33,111 nt of DNA, taken from contig JABWBO010000040.1 in NCBI GenBank assembly GCA_013360465.1, positions 1-33,111 on the forward strand. Reading direction: 5' to 3'. This stretch comes from Anaerolineae bacterium (GTDB taxonomy: Bacteria > Chloroflexota > Anaerolineae > Aggregatilineales > Phototrophicaceae). The notes under the pieces are model-generated. The model was given only the letters and a program-made list of their open reading frames with translations. It did not search any database and was not told where the DNA came from. Position numbers and translations under genes: made by a program. This document shows positions 8,199 to 16,402 of this stretch, in pieces; positions within the stretch are counted from its first letter, which is position 1; every line of letters begins with the position of its first letter.

Positions 8199-9038
8199 AT
8201 GATGCACCAACAGCCATTTTCACCGTACCAGCGTCCGCTGCGAGAACAACAGATCCACAATCCGCAGCATGTCCCGCGACCTGTCCACCCACCGGGCATA
8301 TCCACCCCACGCGAGACCCATTCAGCAGCATCCTCTGCGTCACCTGCGCTACCAAGTGAAGTCCAACCTCACCATCAGGTCATTCTGCCCATTCGGGTCG
8401 TCAACATTCAGCCGGAACATTTCGCCGGGCTGGCGCAGGTTCAGCGCCTTGCCTTCCCCACGCTGACCGATGACGAACGATACTCGCCAGAGAAGTACGC
8501 CAAGCACATCGAGCTGTTCCCGGAAGGGCAGTTCGTCGCCCTGGCGGAGATCCGCGAAGGCGAGTGGGTGTGCGCCGGTTCGACCAGCACCTTCCGCACC
8601 AATTTCGAGTTCGGACAGGGGCATTTCACGTTCATGGACTCCGTCGCCGACGGGTGGCTGACGCACCACAACCCCGAAGGCGCGTGGATTTACGGCGCGG
8701 ACATCAGCGTGCATCCCAATTTTCGGGGTATGCGTGTCGGTCGCCGTCTGTACGAAGCGCGGCATAAGCTGGTGCAGCGCCTCAACCTGCGCGGCGAGAT
8801 CGCCGGCGGTATGATCCCCGGTTATGATCGCTACCGTGAACATCTCACGGTTGCGCAGTACGTGCTGCACGTGCATCAGGCGCGGCTGCACGACCCCACC
8901 CTGACCATGCAGCTCCGCAACGGGTTTGCGGTGCGCGGCATCCTCTACGATCACATCACCGATCCGCGTTCAGACAACGCCTGCACGCTGATCATCCGAG
9001 ACAATCCCCACTACCAACCTAAGACGCCTGAGGGTTGA
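8199..9038 (+). CDS. GNAT-family N-acetyltransferase
   Basis: A 279-residue acetyltransferase-fold protein. The first ~65 residues are low-complexity and rich in Pro, Gln and His. The GNAT core follows, with GADISVHPNFRGMRVGRRLY matching the acetyl-CoA-binding motif A (R/Q-x-x-G-x-G/A). The end (ILYDHITDPRSDN and TLIIRDNP) resembles the GNAT half of nitrilase-GNAT fusion proteins as I recall them, but no nitrilase domain is present here. ATG 8199 is chosen because GGAGGG (8183-8188) sits 10 bp upstream and the start falls just after the aldehyde dehydrogenase stop; the frame is open further upstream, inside that gene. Its last 20 bp overlap the convergent hydrolase gene. Substrate unknown. 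Confidence 0.85.
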   Translation: MMHQQPFSPYQRPLREQQIHNPQHVPRPVHPPGISTPRETHSAASSASPALPSEVQPHHQVILPIRVVNIQPEHFAGLAQVQRLAFPTLTDDERYSPEKYAKHIELFPEGQFVALAEIREGEWVCAGSTSTFRTNFEFGQGHFTFMDSVADGWLTHHNPEGAWIYGADISVHPNFRGMRVGRRLYEARHKLVQRLNLRGEIAGGMIPGYDRYREHLTVAQYVLHVHQARLHDPTLTMQLRNGFAVRGILYDHITDPRSDNACTLIIRDNPHYQPKTPEG

Positions 9039-9879
9039 CCTCGCCCCACACTCGACGCAGTGCGTCGGAGATGGGGTCGAGTACATCGTTATCCGTCCAG
9101 TACCCTAAATGGGACAGCGGATTCCACGATTCCAGAATGCGACCGATGTTGACCGGACGGTCCTGCGTGACCGTATCGCGATATTGATCGTTCAGCGTTT
9201 TGATCGGAAAGCCGACCATATCGTCCGCGTCGTAGAAATTGACCCATTCGCCCGTCAGCAACGGGTAATACTGGTTCAGATTGGGCGCGGGCATGCGGAT
9301 CGGCTTTCCGAAATTGGCGAAACGTAAGCTCCAGATCGCCAGCGGGCTGCCGAGCGTATAGAGCAGCGTCAGCGTCTCGCCCATCTCCAACGGCGTAGGC
9401 GGTTGGCTCATCTGCGCCCGCGTCTTTTCCCCGATCATCGGGCGGAACGGATCGACCTGCAGGTCATAGATGAAATTGCTGGCGATGATCGATCCCAGGC
9501 TGTGGGCGATGATCGCCAGCGGGGCGCCTGCTCCCGCTTCGCCCGCGAGCAGGCGGAGGGTCTCCGCCAGGACGGCGTGGATGGTGTCGTAGACGGTGCG
9601 GTCGCCGCGCACCGGCTGATAGGCGAAGGCGTCGCCCATCAGTTCGACCAAAAAGCGGCGCAGAAACCCCTGGCGCTGTGGACCCCCGGCGGCGGTGCGG
9701 CTGAGGAGTTCGTCTTCAACAGCGCGCAGCACCGGCGCCCAGTGTACCCCACGCATGATCAGGTCCGCGCTGATCTGCTCCCCGCATCGCTTGTGCAGTC
9801 CGGCGATCATCTTATCGGCAAAGGTCGCGTCCTGACTGCCGATACCGTGAATGATGGCGACGGCGATCTTCTGAGTCAT
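9019..9879 (-). CDS. Alpha/beta-hydrolase-like protein
   Basis: About 286 residues. It opens with the strand-loop IAVAIIHGIGSQ (oxyanion region) and has a nucleophile elbow at IAHSLGSIIASNF (Ser about 127), typical of alpha/beta hydrolases of the lipase or PGAP1-like kind. The conserved middle (LYTLGSPLAIWSLRF) is a second typical strand. ATG 9879 is preferred over the upstream ATG at 9936 because a purine-rich AAAGGGGG lies just before it and because the family starts at the first beta strand. No signal peptide, so probably cytoplasmic. It converges on the GNAT gene with a 20-bp overlap of the 3' ends. Substrate unknown. Confidence 0.8.
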   Translation of the reverse strand: MTQKIAVAIIHGIGSQDATFADKMIAGLHKRCGEQISADLIMRGVHWAPVLRAVEDELLSRTAAGGPQRQGFLRRFLVELMGDAFAYQPVRGDRTVYDTIHAVLAETLRLLAGEAGAGAPLAIIAHSLGSIIASNFIYDLQVDPFRPMIGEKTRAQMSQPPTPLEMGETLTLLYTLGSPLAIWSLRFANFGKPIRMPAPNLNQYYPLLTGEWVNFYDADDMVGFPIKTLNDQYRDTVTQDRPVNIGRILESWNPLSHLGYWTDNDVLDPISDALRRVWGEVNPQAS

Positions 9880-10084
9880 GGCTTCCCCCTTTTTGCGTTC
9901 CTCAATTGTGCGCGACAGTCGTCCGCGCCGTGACATCGCGTGCCACTGTCTGTATTGTAGGACGGATCAGGAAGCGGCGGCGAAAAGTGGGCTTTGCCGA
10001 CGCCCGTTCTGCCTGTTCACGTGGACAAGGATCGGAAGGCATGGCTTAAGCCAGGTCTCGCCTCTTTTCAACGGACGCGCCGGC

Positions 10085-10134
10085 GTCTCGCCCCTACGAC
10101 ACGTTGGTTGTAGGGGAGACCCGTCGGGTCTCGC
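10085..10134. repeat. Palindromic dispersed repeat (GTAGGGGAGAC type)
   Basis: GTCTCGCCCCTAC (10085-10097) pairs with GTAGGGGAGAC (10110-10120) around a 2-nt bulge. The right part also folds on itself, GAGACCC with GGGTCTC. The 10110-10134 part nearly matches the palindrome at 17255-17287, so this is a dispersed REP-like family. It sits in the 346-bp gap 9880-10225 between two divergent genes, where the only other feature seen is a possible promoter. Confidence 0.7.
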
Positions 10135-10182
10135 GCTCGTCCGCACGTCCGCTCGTGGATTTCTTTCGAGATTTCACTTCAG

Positions 10183-10188
10183 TACAAT
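10183..10188 (+). promoter_or_regulatory. Possible -10 element for the arylamine acetyltransferase
   Basis: TACAAT lies 37 bp upstream of ATG 10226 in an AT-richer patch. No convincing -35 hexamer is seen at the usual spacing, so this is tentative. Confidence 0.3.
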
Positions 10189-10225
10189 CACGCTGATCCC
10201 TGTCGGAAAGCCGGAGGACCCGCCC

Positions 10226-11044
10226 ATGACGCTCAGCCTGGACGCCTATCTGGAACGGATCGGACACCGCGCGCCGGTGCGTCCCGATCTGGACACCCTG
10301 ACGGCGCTGCACCGCGCCCACCTGATCCATATCCCCTACGAGAACCTGGATATTCACCGGGGCGTCCCGCTCAGCCTCGACCTCCCCACCCTCTACCGCA
10401 AGATCGTCGCGGACCGGCGCGGCGGCTGGTGTTTCGAGATGAATGGACTGCTCGCCTGGGCGCTCCGCGACATCGGCTTTGATGTGACCCTCCTGGCTTC
10501 CAGCGTTGGACGGGGGGCGGCGGATGAGCCGTTCATCGGCGATCACCTGATCCTGCTGGTTCAACTGGATCGCCCCTATCTGGCGGATGTTGGCTTCGGC
10601 AACGGACTGTTCGAGCCGATCCCGCTGGCGGAAGGGCGCTATCGCCAGCGGAGTCTGGAGTTTGGTCTGCGGCTGGCGGGCGACCGCTGGTGGTTCGAGA
10701 ACCAGCCTGATGGCGGAGCGGGCTACGACTTCACCCTGGAGCCGCATACGCTCCCCGACTTCGCCGCCGAGTCGCACCGGCTGCAAACGTCCCCGGCGTC
10801 CGGCTTCGTGCGCGCCACCGTCTGCTTTCGTTTCACGCCGGAGGGTCTGCTGACGCTGCGGGGGGCGGTGTTTCGCCGCCTGACTGCCGCCGGGGAGCAG
10901 GAACAGATCATCGAGGATGCGGAGTCCTACGCGCGCATCCTCGATGAAGCCTTCGATCTGCGCTTCAGCAGCGGCGACGCCGCCGCCTTGTGGGAGAAAG
11001 TCTGGACGCGGCATCTGGCTTGGCGGAAGGCGCAGGGGACCTAG
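10226..11044 (+). CDS. nat: Arylamine N-acetyltransferase
   Basis: A 272-residue arylamine N-acetyltransferase, moving acetyl from acetyl-CoA to aromatic amines or hydrazines through an acetyl-cysteine intermediate. The catalytic triad sits at canonical positions: C69 in RGGWCFEMN, H107 in GDHLILLV and D121 in LADVGFG. Length is normal. ATG 10226 is supported by GGAGG (10213-10217) 8 bp upstream; the open frame extends earlier, but over repeat DNA. The stop is followed after 26 bp by the left boundary repeat of the R-M insertion. Before that insertion the next gene would have been the convergent GNAT gene now at 13810-14787. Confidence 0.96.
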   Translation: MTLSLDAYLERIGHRAPVRPDLDTLTALHRAHLIHIPYENLDIHRGVPLSLDLPTLYRKIVADRRGGWCFEMNGLLAWALRDIGFDVTLLASSVGRGAADEPFIGDHLILLVQLDRPYLADVGFGNGLFEPIPLAEGRYRQRSLEFGLRLAGDRWWFENQPDGGAGYDFTLEPHTLPDFAAESHRLQTSPASGFVRATVCFRFTPEGLLTLRGAVFRRLTAAGEQEQIIEDAESYARILDEAFDLRFSSGDAAALWEKVWTRHLAWRKAQGT

Positions 11045-11070
11045 CCGCGTGCCTGCCCAGGTTTCAGCGC

Positions 11071-11092
11071 CGTGTGAACTTCCACCCCGTCC
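11071..11092. repeat. Left 22-bp direct repeat flanking the R-M cassette
   Basis: Starts CGTGTGAACTTCC and ends CCCCGTCC. It is identical over all 22 bp to 13847-13868; the bases just outside differ on both sides. It reads as the original 3' coding end of the GNAT gene: on the minus strand it encodes TGWKFTR and runs two codons on to TGA at 11064-11066. Confidence 0.9.
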
Positions 11093-11108
11093 TGTTATTC
11101 GCTCATCT

Positions 11109-11137
11109 GTGCAATAGAGCGTCCCGATGCGTATAAT
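11109..11137 (+). promoter_or_regulatory. Promoter of the restriction-modification genes
   Basis: A perfect TATAAT (11132-11137) follows a weak -35 (GTGCAA, 11109-11114) at 17 bp. It lies inside the inserted segment, so the cassette brings its own promoter. The predicted start near 11144 leaves a very short leader before TTG 11160. Confidence 0.6.
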
Positions 11138-11159
11138 CGTTAGAGGATGACCTCATCGG

Positions 11160-12560
11160 TTGGTGCATCAGGGAATTCTCACTTTGAGCAAAAAGAGCGA
11201 TTTGCCGTTTGGCAGCGAATTCTCCCCATCGCAGATCGATCTCCCCGATATTCTCACGATCATCGAAGTGAGCGAGGGGAGTCCAAAGACGCTTGATAAG
11301 GCGATTCTCGACCGTTATTTCAGCCAGCATGGGCGTTCCGAAGGAGATGAATACAATCGCGGAAAACTCGCCTCCAATTGCAGGCTCGGTCTCATCGCCT
11401 ACCAGATCGTCGATAATCAGGCGCGTTTCACGGTGTTTGGGAAAACACTTCTGTCTATCAGGCATGACGAACAAGCGTTATATAGCACACTCGCCAAACA
11501 CATCCTGCTGAATCTGAATGGCATGAACCTGATTCAGTGCGTTCTGGATATGACCGCCGCTGGAGAAGAAGTCACCCTCACCACCCTGCGTCAGGGATTG
11601 GCTTTGCGGGGAGTTCACTATCCATCGGGGGGGAAACATCCCAGCATTATGCGATTGTGGCTCGCCAAAGCCGGCATATTCCTGGGCGGTAGATGGCAGA
11701 TTAACGAACTGCGACTGCGGGATGTACTGGGAATCGACCCTGACCAGTTTGAAATACTTGCCGATCTTAGCGCAGAGCAGAGGGCGTTCGTCCGCGCACT
11801 CGCCAATACCGGTGTTGAATCGCCGCAGCCGGCAAACGAAATTGCCCGTATGGCGTCCGCCATTTATGGTGTGACATTCCCCGAAAAGAGTCTTCCAAAA
11901 CGGGTCCTCGACGCCCTGATTTCTGCCGGTTACATCACTGCGGAAAAGACGACATCAGGTCGAGGCGCTAAGCCGTTCCTGGTCGCCCCAACCCCAAAAC
12001 TCGTCACCGAAATCATCGATCCACTTCTGGAACAGTTGATCAACCAGACCGATCCCAAACTGCGGCGGCTCCTCAAGAAACCGCTTGAGGGAATTTTGGC
12101 AGAGATACAATCGGAGGATCGCCATATTTCAGGTCTGGCGCTCGAAGCGCTCGCGTTCAAACTTATGAGGCTGCTAGACATGGAATACTTGGCAACCCGT
12201 CTGCGCGGATCTGCAACCGGCGGTGCTGAAGTCGATCTCATCTTCCATTCGGCGCGACTTGTCTATTCCCGATGGCAGATCCAATGCAAAAACACGGCGC
12301 GCGTGTCGCTTGACGATGTAGCAAAAGAGGTAGGACTAAGCCAGTTCCTGAAAACCAACGTCATCGTCATCGTGTCGACCGGCGAAATTGGCAGTGAAGC
12401 TCGCCGCTATGCGAACAGTATCATGATACAGACGAATCTGGCAGTCGTCATGCTGGATGGCACGGATATTGAACGTGTCACGGTTCAACCCACCAGTATC
12501 GTCGGCATTTTTGAGCGGGAAGCTCATGCAGCGATGCGACTCAAGCATCTGGAAATTTGA
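11160..12560 (+). CDS. Putative type II restriction endonuclease, PD-(D/E)XK (Mrr-like) fold
   Basis: About 466 residues. The C-terminal quarter has a PD-(D/E)XK nuclease pattern: E in LALEALAFKL, then GGAEVDLIF (D about 357), then WQIQCKNT (Q-x-K, K about 377), followed by an alternating strand VIVIVSTGEIG. This resembles Mrr-type catalytic domains. The N-terminal part is not recognised and may recognise DNA; segments such as LRQGLALRGVHYPSGGKH look helical. No ATG opens the frame. The candidates are TTG 11160, GTG 11163 and TTG 11184; 11184 has an AGGGA about 10 bp upstream. It ends 11 bp before the methyltransferase start, and the adjacent gene is the main reason to call it a restriction enzyme. 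Specificity unknown. Confidence 0.8.
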   Translation: MVHQGILTLSKKSDLPFGSEFSPSQIDLPDILTIIEVSEGSPKTLDKAILDRYFSQHGRSEGDEYNRGKLASNCRLGLIAYQIVDNQARFTVFGKTLLSIRHDEQALYSTLAKHILLNLNGMNLIQCVLDMTAAGEEVTLTTLRQGLALRGVHYPSGGKHPSIMRLWLAKAGIFLGGRWQINELRLRDVLGIDPDQFEILADLSAEQRAFVRALANTGVESPQPANEIARMASAIYGVTFPEKSLPKRVLDALISAGYITAEKTTSGRGAKPFLVAPTPKLVTEIIDPLLEQLINQTDPKLRRLLKKPLEGILAEIQSEDRHISGLALEALAFKLMRLLDMEYLATRLRGSATGGAEVDLIFHSARLVYSRWQIQCKNTARVSLDDVAKEVGLSQFLKTNVIVIVSTGEIGSEARRYANSIMIQTNLAVVMLDGTDIERVTVQPTSIVGIFEREAHAAMRLKHLEI

Positions 12561-12571
12561 CTGGAGACGCC

Positions 12572-13765
12572 ATGACCGAGCGTGTACCCGGGTTCACGAC
12601 GTTTTTTGCCACCGCCCTCGGTGAGATGTTGCACGGCAATTCACTTGAGGTGCTTTCTGGTCGGCCGGCTGAGTCAGTTGATCTCGTGGTGACCAGTCCG
12701 CCGTTCGGGCTTGTCCGCAAAAAGGAATACGGCAACGTTCACGCGGATGACTATTGCGAATGGTTCCAACCCTTTGCGGAGCAGTTTCACAGAATCCTGA
12801 AGACAACCGGCAGCCTGGTCATTGACATAGGCGGCGCGTGGAATGAGGGCGTACCGACGCGCCATCTCTATCACTTCAAGCTGTTGATCATGCTCTGCGA
12901 GGCGTATGGCTTTCATCTGGCGCAAGACTTCTATTGGTGGAATCCATCCAAGCTTCCCACGCCCGCCGAATGGGTCACCGTCCGGCGCATCAGGGTCAAG
13001 GATGCCATCAACACTATCTGGTGGCTGTCCAAAACCCCCTGGCCCAAGGCAAGCAACCGACGTGTCCTTCAGCCGTACAGCGCCAGCATGATGCAGCTGC
13101 TTGCAACCGGCTACAGAGCCAAGCGCCGTCCTTCAGGACACGATATCAGCGACAAATTCGCGAACAACAACGGCGCAGCGATTCCACCGAATCTGATCGC
13201 CATCCCGAACACTGAGAGCAACAGCTCCTATATCCGATACTGTCAGGAAAAAGGACTTCCAGTTCACCCCGCTCGCTACCCCTCTGAGATACCGGAATAC
13301 TTCATTCGCATGCTGACCGATCCAGGAGACATGGTGATCGATCCATTTGGGGGAAGCTGCGTGACAGGCGAAGTATCGGAGCGATTGAAGCGCCGCTGGC
13401 AATGCATTGAAATAACCGAGGATTATCTAAAAGGCGCTCTTGGCCGCTTCGAGCGTTACTCCGTTGAGAAACCTGCGCCGGCCCTTGAAAACGAGGCAAA
13501 CTACTATCGTATCGCGCGCCCAGGTCTGTTATGGAACGGTGAAACCGCTGAACCCTTGCCCGAAGATGGCGGAAAAAGACGCCGAAGTCAGACATCTTTG
13601 GAAGCGCCATCTCAAACGGCTGAAGCAGAACTTCGCGCGCGCGCGCCGGCAGATGCCCATGCGCCAGATGGTGTATCAGGTGACGCTCGCCTGAGTCAAA
13701 AAGAACTCCCGCTGGAAATGCCCGATCGTCCAGGAGAATCCGGCAGCTCGATCAAGAAGCGCTGA
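12572..13765 (+). CDS. Type II DNA methyltransferase, beta-class (N4-cytosine or N6-adenine)
   Basis: A 397-residue amino-methyltransferase that protects host DNA from the adjacent nuclease. Motif IV, TSPPF (about residue 41, in DLVVTSPPFG), comes first. Motif I follows late, in DPFGGSCVTGE (about 256), after DPGDMVI. This order, with the recognition region between, is the beta class. The S-P-P-F form is common in N4-cytosine enzymes, but N6-adenine is possible. ATG 12572 has GGAG (12563-12566) 5 bp upstream; a TTG at 12557 is in frame but overlaps the nuclease stop. The last ~75 residues are a charged, low-complexity tail (KKRRSQ-like, Ala/Pro-rich). Confidence 0.92.
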   Translation: MTERVPGFTTFFATALGEMLHGNSLEVLSGRPAESVDLVVTSPPFGLVRKKEYGNVHADDYCEWFQPFAEQFHRILKTTGSLVIDIGGAWNEGVPTRHLYHFKLLIMLCEAYGFHLAQDFYWWNPSKLPTPAEWVTVRRIRVKDAINTIWWLSKTPWPKASNRRVLQPYSASMMQLLATGYRAKRRPSGHDISDKFANNNGAAIPPNLIAIPNTESNSSYIRYCQEKGLPVHPARYPSEIPEYFIRMLTDPGDMVIDPFGGSCVTGEVSERLKRRWQCIEITEDYLKGALGRFERYSVEKPAPALENEANYYRIARPGLLWNGETAEPLPEDGGKRRRSQTSLEAPSQTAEAELRARAPADAHAPDGVSGDARLSQKELPLEMPDRPGESGSSIKKR

Positions 13766-13809
13766 ACATCCGAAAACCGTGTATCCTGCCGCAGTCGAGG
13801 CGTTGAAAT

Positions 13810-14787
13810 TCACGCTAGACTCTCTGGAAAGTGCAGAGACGGGGAACGTGTGAACTTCCACCCCGTCCCATGATACGTCTCACTGAAGCCGACCGACTCA
13901 TAGAGCGCGTTGGCGGCGGGGTCGTCGCCGGTATCGACGACGGCGTCGAGCGCGCCCAGCGCCTTCAGACGGTGCAGCCCTTCGAACATCAGCGAGCGCG
14001 CCAGCCCGTGCCGCCGGTGCGCCGGATGCGTGCAGACCGGTTCGTAAATGCCCAGACGGTTATCGCCGTCGAACGTGACGCCGACGAACGCCGCGAATGC
14101 CCCGTCCGGCGCGACTGCCAGCAGGTCGAGGTCGGCGCGGTAGGAGGGCGCGAGGGTGGAGAAGGTCATGTAGTCCTCGGCGGTGTGAATGGTGCGGTTG
14201 AAGGCGGCGTTGAGCAGATCGGCAAGGCGCTGGCAGTCTTCGGCGTCGCCGGCGCGGATCGTGCGCAGTTTGTAGCCGGGGTCGAGGTTCGGCGCGGGCA
14301 GACGCCAACCCCCGAAGCGCAGACGGCGGGTCACGCCGCCCCACGACTGCTGCGCCCAGCCGCGTTCTTGCAGCAGACGGCGGCGCGGCGTGTCGTAATC
14401 GAAGACGAAGGTCACCACGCTCTGTGATGCGCCGTCGCTGTCGGGGATGGGCAGTGCCTCTTCCGCCCAGGCGAACATTGACGGCTGCAAGGCGCGGTAG
14501 TCCGGGTGCAGCTGAAGGTGAACATCGCCGCGCCCTTCCGGGTGCGCGACGCCGACCAGCCGCCCCCCGGCGTCTTCCCACAGGTGAATCCTGGTGCGCC
14601 ACTCTGGCGGAATCGCGCCGCCGGCGATGTGGAAGCGCCCGCCGTGCCAGCGCCGAATCTCCCAGTTCCAGCCGGTGGGGACCAGCCGCCGGGTCTCGAT
14701 CAGCAGTTGCCGCACGCGCTGCCAGTCGGCATCGCCCTCGAATGGGCGGTCGGTGATTTCCAGCGGCGGGGTCATGAAGAAAACCAC
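13810..14787 (-). CDS. Double-domain GNAT acetyltransferase with insertion-altered C-terminus
   Basis: About 325 residues. An N-terminal GNAT-like half (EITDRPFEGDADWQRVRQLL, then VGVAHPEGRGDVHLQLHPDY) is followed by a C-terminal GNAT core with CTHPAHRRHGLARSLMFEGL (acetyl-CoA motif) and ANALYESVGF. The start is taken at GTG 14787 because GGAGGAGG sits about 8 bp upstream; ATG 14775 is an alternative with poor spacing. The open frame extends further up but is antisense to the SDR gene. The end is odd: after GTGWKFTR the frame leaves the 22-bp repeat and reads SPSLHFPESLA from the R-M insert before stopping. The rebuilt uninterrupted gene would end TGWKFTRR. The core fold is probably intact. 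Substrate unknown. Confidence 0.85.
   Translation of the reverse strand: MVFFMTPPLEITDRPFEGDADWQRVRQLLIETRRLVPTGWNWEIRRWHGGRFHIAGGAIPPEWRTRIHLWEDAGGRLVGVAHPEGRGDVHLQLHPDYRALQPSMFAWAEEALPIPDSDGASQSVVTFVFDYDTPRRRLLQERGWAQQSWGGVTRRLRFGGWRLPAPNLDPGYKLRTIRAGDAEDCQRLADLLNAAFNRTIHTAEDYMTFSTLAPSYRADLDLLAVAPDGAFAAFVGVTFDGDNRLGIYEPVCTHPAHRRHGLARSLMFEGLHRLKALGALDAVVDTGDDPAANALYESVGFSETYHGTGWKFTRSPSLHFPESLA
13847..13868. repeat. Right 22-bp direct repeat flanking the R-M cassette
   Basis: Identical to 11071-11092. It lies inside the GNAT coding sequence and encodes TGWKFTR on the minus strand, so the right copy keeps the gene body joined while the downstream bases come from the insert. Confidence 0.9.
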
Positions 14788-14929
14788 AATCACATCCTCC
14801 TCCACAGCATGTCTGCATTGCAGCCGGACCCATGAGATCCAGCCTAGCGCGCGGTCATCAGGGACGATAGAGCCGGAATGATCTACACTCATAGGACCAA
14901 TTCGATGTTGAGCGGGAGAAGGGCGGACG

Positions 14930-15688
14930 ATGGGCATATTCGATGGCAGGACGGCGCTGGTCACAGGCGGCGCATCGGGGATCGGGCGGGCGGCGGCGCT
15001 GGCGTTCGCCCGCGAAGGCGCGACGGTCATCGTCTCGGATGTGAACGAGGTCGGCGGCGTCGAAACCCAGACGCTGATTCGCGCGGGGGGCGGGACCGGC
15101 ATCTTCGTCGCCGCCGAGGTCTCGCAAGCCGCCGAGGTCGAGGCGCTGGTCGCCGCCGCCCTGTCGCTGACTCAGCGCCTCGATTACGCCTTCAACAACG
15201 CCGGAGTTGGCGGCACGCTGGCGCGCCTGCACGACAAGACCGAAGACGAATGGGAGCAGGTGATCGGCGTCAACCTCAAGGGCGTGTGGCTGTGCCTGAA
15301 ATACGAGATTCCGGTCATGCTGCGCCAGGGCGGCGGCGCTGTCGTCAACATGGCATCGGTCGCCGGGCTGGTCGGCTTTCCGCGCGGGGGCATCTACAGC
15401 GCCAGCAAGCACGGCGTGATCGGGCTGACGCGCTCGGCGGCGTTGGAAAATGCCCGGCGCGGGCTGCGGATCAACGCCGTCTGCCCGGCGTTCACCGACA
15501 CGCCGATGGTGCGCGAGATGTTCGAAGCGGCGCCGCCGATGGCGGGGTCCACGACGGCGGGCAACCCGATGGGGCGGCTCGGCACGCCGGAAGAGATCGC
15601 CGAGGCGGTGGTATGGTTGTGCAGTGACAAAGCGTCTTTTATCAACGGACAGGCGCTCGCGCTCGACGGCGGGCTGACGGCGAGCTGA
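14930..15688 (+). CDS. Short-chain dehydrogenase/reductase (SDR)
   Basis: A 252-residue classical SDR using NAD(P)H. It shows the cofactor motif TGGASGIG near the N-terminus, NNAG in the middle, catalytic S143 (NMASVAG) and the Y156-x3-K160 pair (YSASK). The C-terminal CPAFTDTPMV and DGGLTAS are usual for the family. An Asp after strand 2 (VSDVN) suggests NAD rather than NADP. ATG 14930 has a purine-rich GGGAGAAGGG upstream. It is divergent from the GNAT gene and may be co-transcribed with the reductase 105 bp downstream. The substrate cannot be assigned. Confidence 0.93.
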   Translation: MGIFDGRTALVTGGASGIGRAAALAFAREGATVIVSDVNEVGGVETQTLIRAGGGTGIFVAAEVSQAAEVEALVAAALSLTQRLDYAFNNAGVGGTLARLHDKTEDEWEQVIGVNLKGVWLCLKYEIPVMLRQGGGAVVNMASVAGLVGFPRGGIYSASKHGVIGLTRSAALENARRGLRINAVCPAFTDTPMVREMFEAAPPMAGSTTAGNPMGRLGTPEEIAEAVVWLCSDKASFINGQALALDGGLTAS

Positions 15689-15793
15689 GGTCTGCCGGCA
15701 TTCCATCAGGAAGGCAGGGTGGCAGGGTTGCCGCTCCGTCGGCGATTCGCGCGTTGGGCGGCTGGATGAGTTGATAAGGGAGCGTTGGTCACT

Positions 15794-16402
15794 ATGAAGA
15801 TCGGAATCATCGGCACGGGACGAATCGGCACAGGGTTGGCGAAGCGCTGGACCGAAGCGGGGCACAGCGTCCTGCTCGGCTCGCGCGATGCCGGCAAAGC
15901 CACCGGAATCGCGGCGGCAGTCGGCGCTCAGGGCGGCACGTATCAGCAGGCGGTGGATTTTGGCGAGGTGGTCGTGCTGACCACCCCCTGGGAGGCGGCA
16001 GAAGAGACGCTGCACAGCCTGACCGGTCTGGCGGGCAAGACGCTGATCGAGACCACCAACAAGCTGCGCGATCCCCGACCGGAGACCTCGACCGAGCTGA
16101 TCGCCCGCTGGTCGAACGGCGCGAAGGTGGTCAAGGCGTTCAATACCGTCTTTGCGCAGATCATCCACACCCCGCCGGCGGAACGGCTGGCGCGGGCGGA
16201 TATTCCGATGGTCGGCGACCATGCCGACGCCAAGGCGCTGGCGGCGGGTCTGATCCGCGATGCCGGCTTCAACCCGCTCGACGCCGGCGGCATGGCGAAC
16301 GCCCGCCACGTGGAAAATCTGGCGGCGTTCATCATCGCCCTGGGCTACGGCGAAGGCTTGGGGACCGGCTTGAGCTACCAGTTCGTCAGGGTGACGCCGT
16401 GA
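15794..16402 (+). CDS. F420/NADP-oxidoreductase-type Rossmann protein
   Basis: A 202-residue protein like the NADP-dependent F420 reductase (FNO) family. A Rossmann GIIGTGRIGTGLAKRW opens the protein, then LLGSRD, where the Ser-Arg after strand 2 typically holds the NADP phosphate. ETTNKLRDPRP and KAFNTVFAQ follow as conserved family strands. Many bacterial members are annotated as NAD(P)-binding or reductases without proven F420 use. ATG 15794 is preferred over TTG 15785, since AAGGGAG lies about 11 bp upstream. The stop overlaps the start of the VOC gene (GTGA), so the two are translationally coupled. Confidence 0.88.
   Translation: MKIGIIGTGRIGTGLAKRWTEAGHSVLLGSRDAGKATGIAAAVGAQGGTYQQAVDFGEVVVLTTPWEAAEETLHSLTGLAGKTLIETTNKLRDPRPETSTELIARWSNGAKVVKAFNTVFAQIIHTPPAERLARADIPMVGDHADAKALAAGLIRDAGFNPLDAGGMANARHVENLAAFIIALGYGEGLGTGLSYQFVRVTP

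Larger units (their letters stand above)
11071..13868. mobile_element. Restriction-modification cassette inserted with target duplication
   Basis: The endonuclease and methyltransferase genes plus their promoter lie between perfect 22-bp direct repeats; the repeat-to-repeat distance is 2776 bp. No transposase, integrase or obvious terminal inverted repeats were seen. R-M units bordered by long direct duplications are a known form of R-M mobility ('insertion with long target duplication'). The segment looks less GC-rich than its flanks, judged by eye. The empty site restores a plausible GNAT gene end, which supports insertion over chance repeats. Confidence 0.75.

Noticed and set aside
11147-11149. 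ATG as the start of the restriction endonuclease
   Set aside because: It is out of frame with the nuclease gene, and an in-frame TGA lies at 11148-11150, just before TTG 11160.
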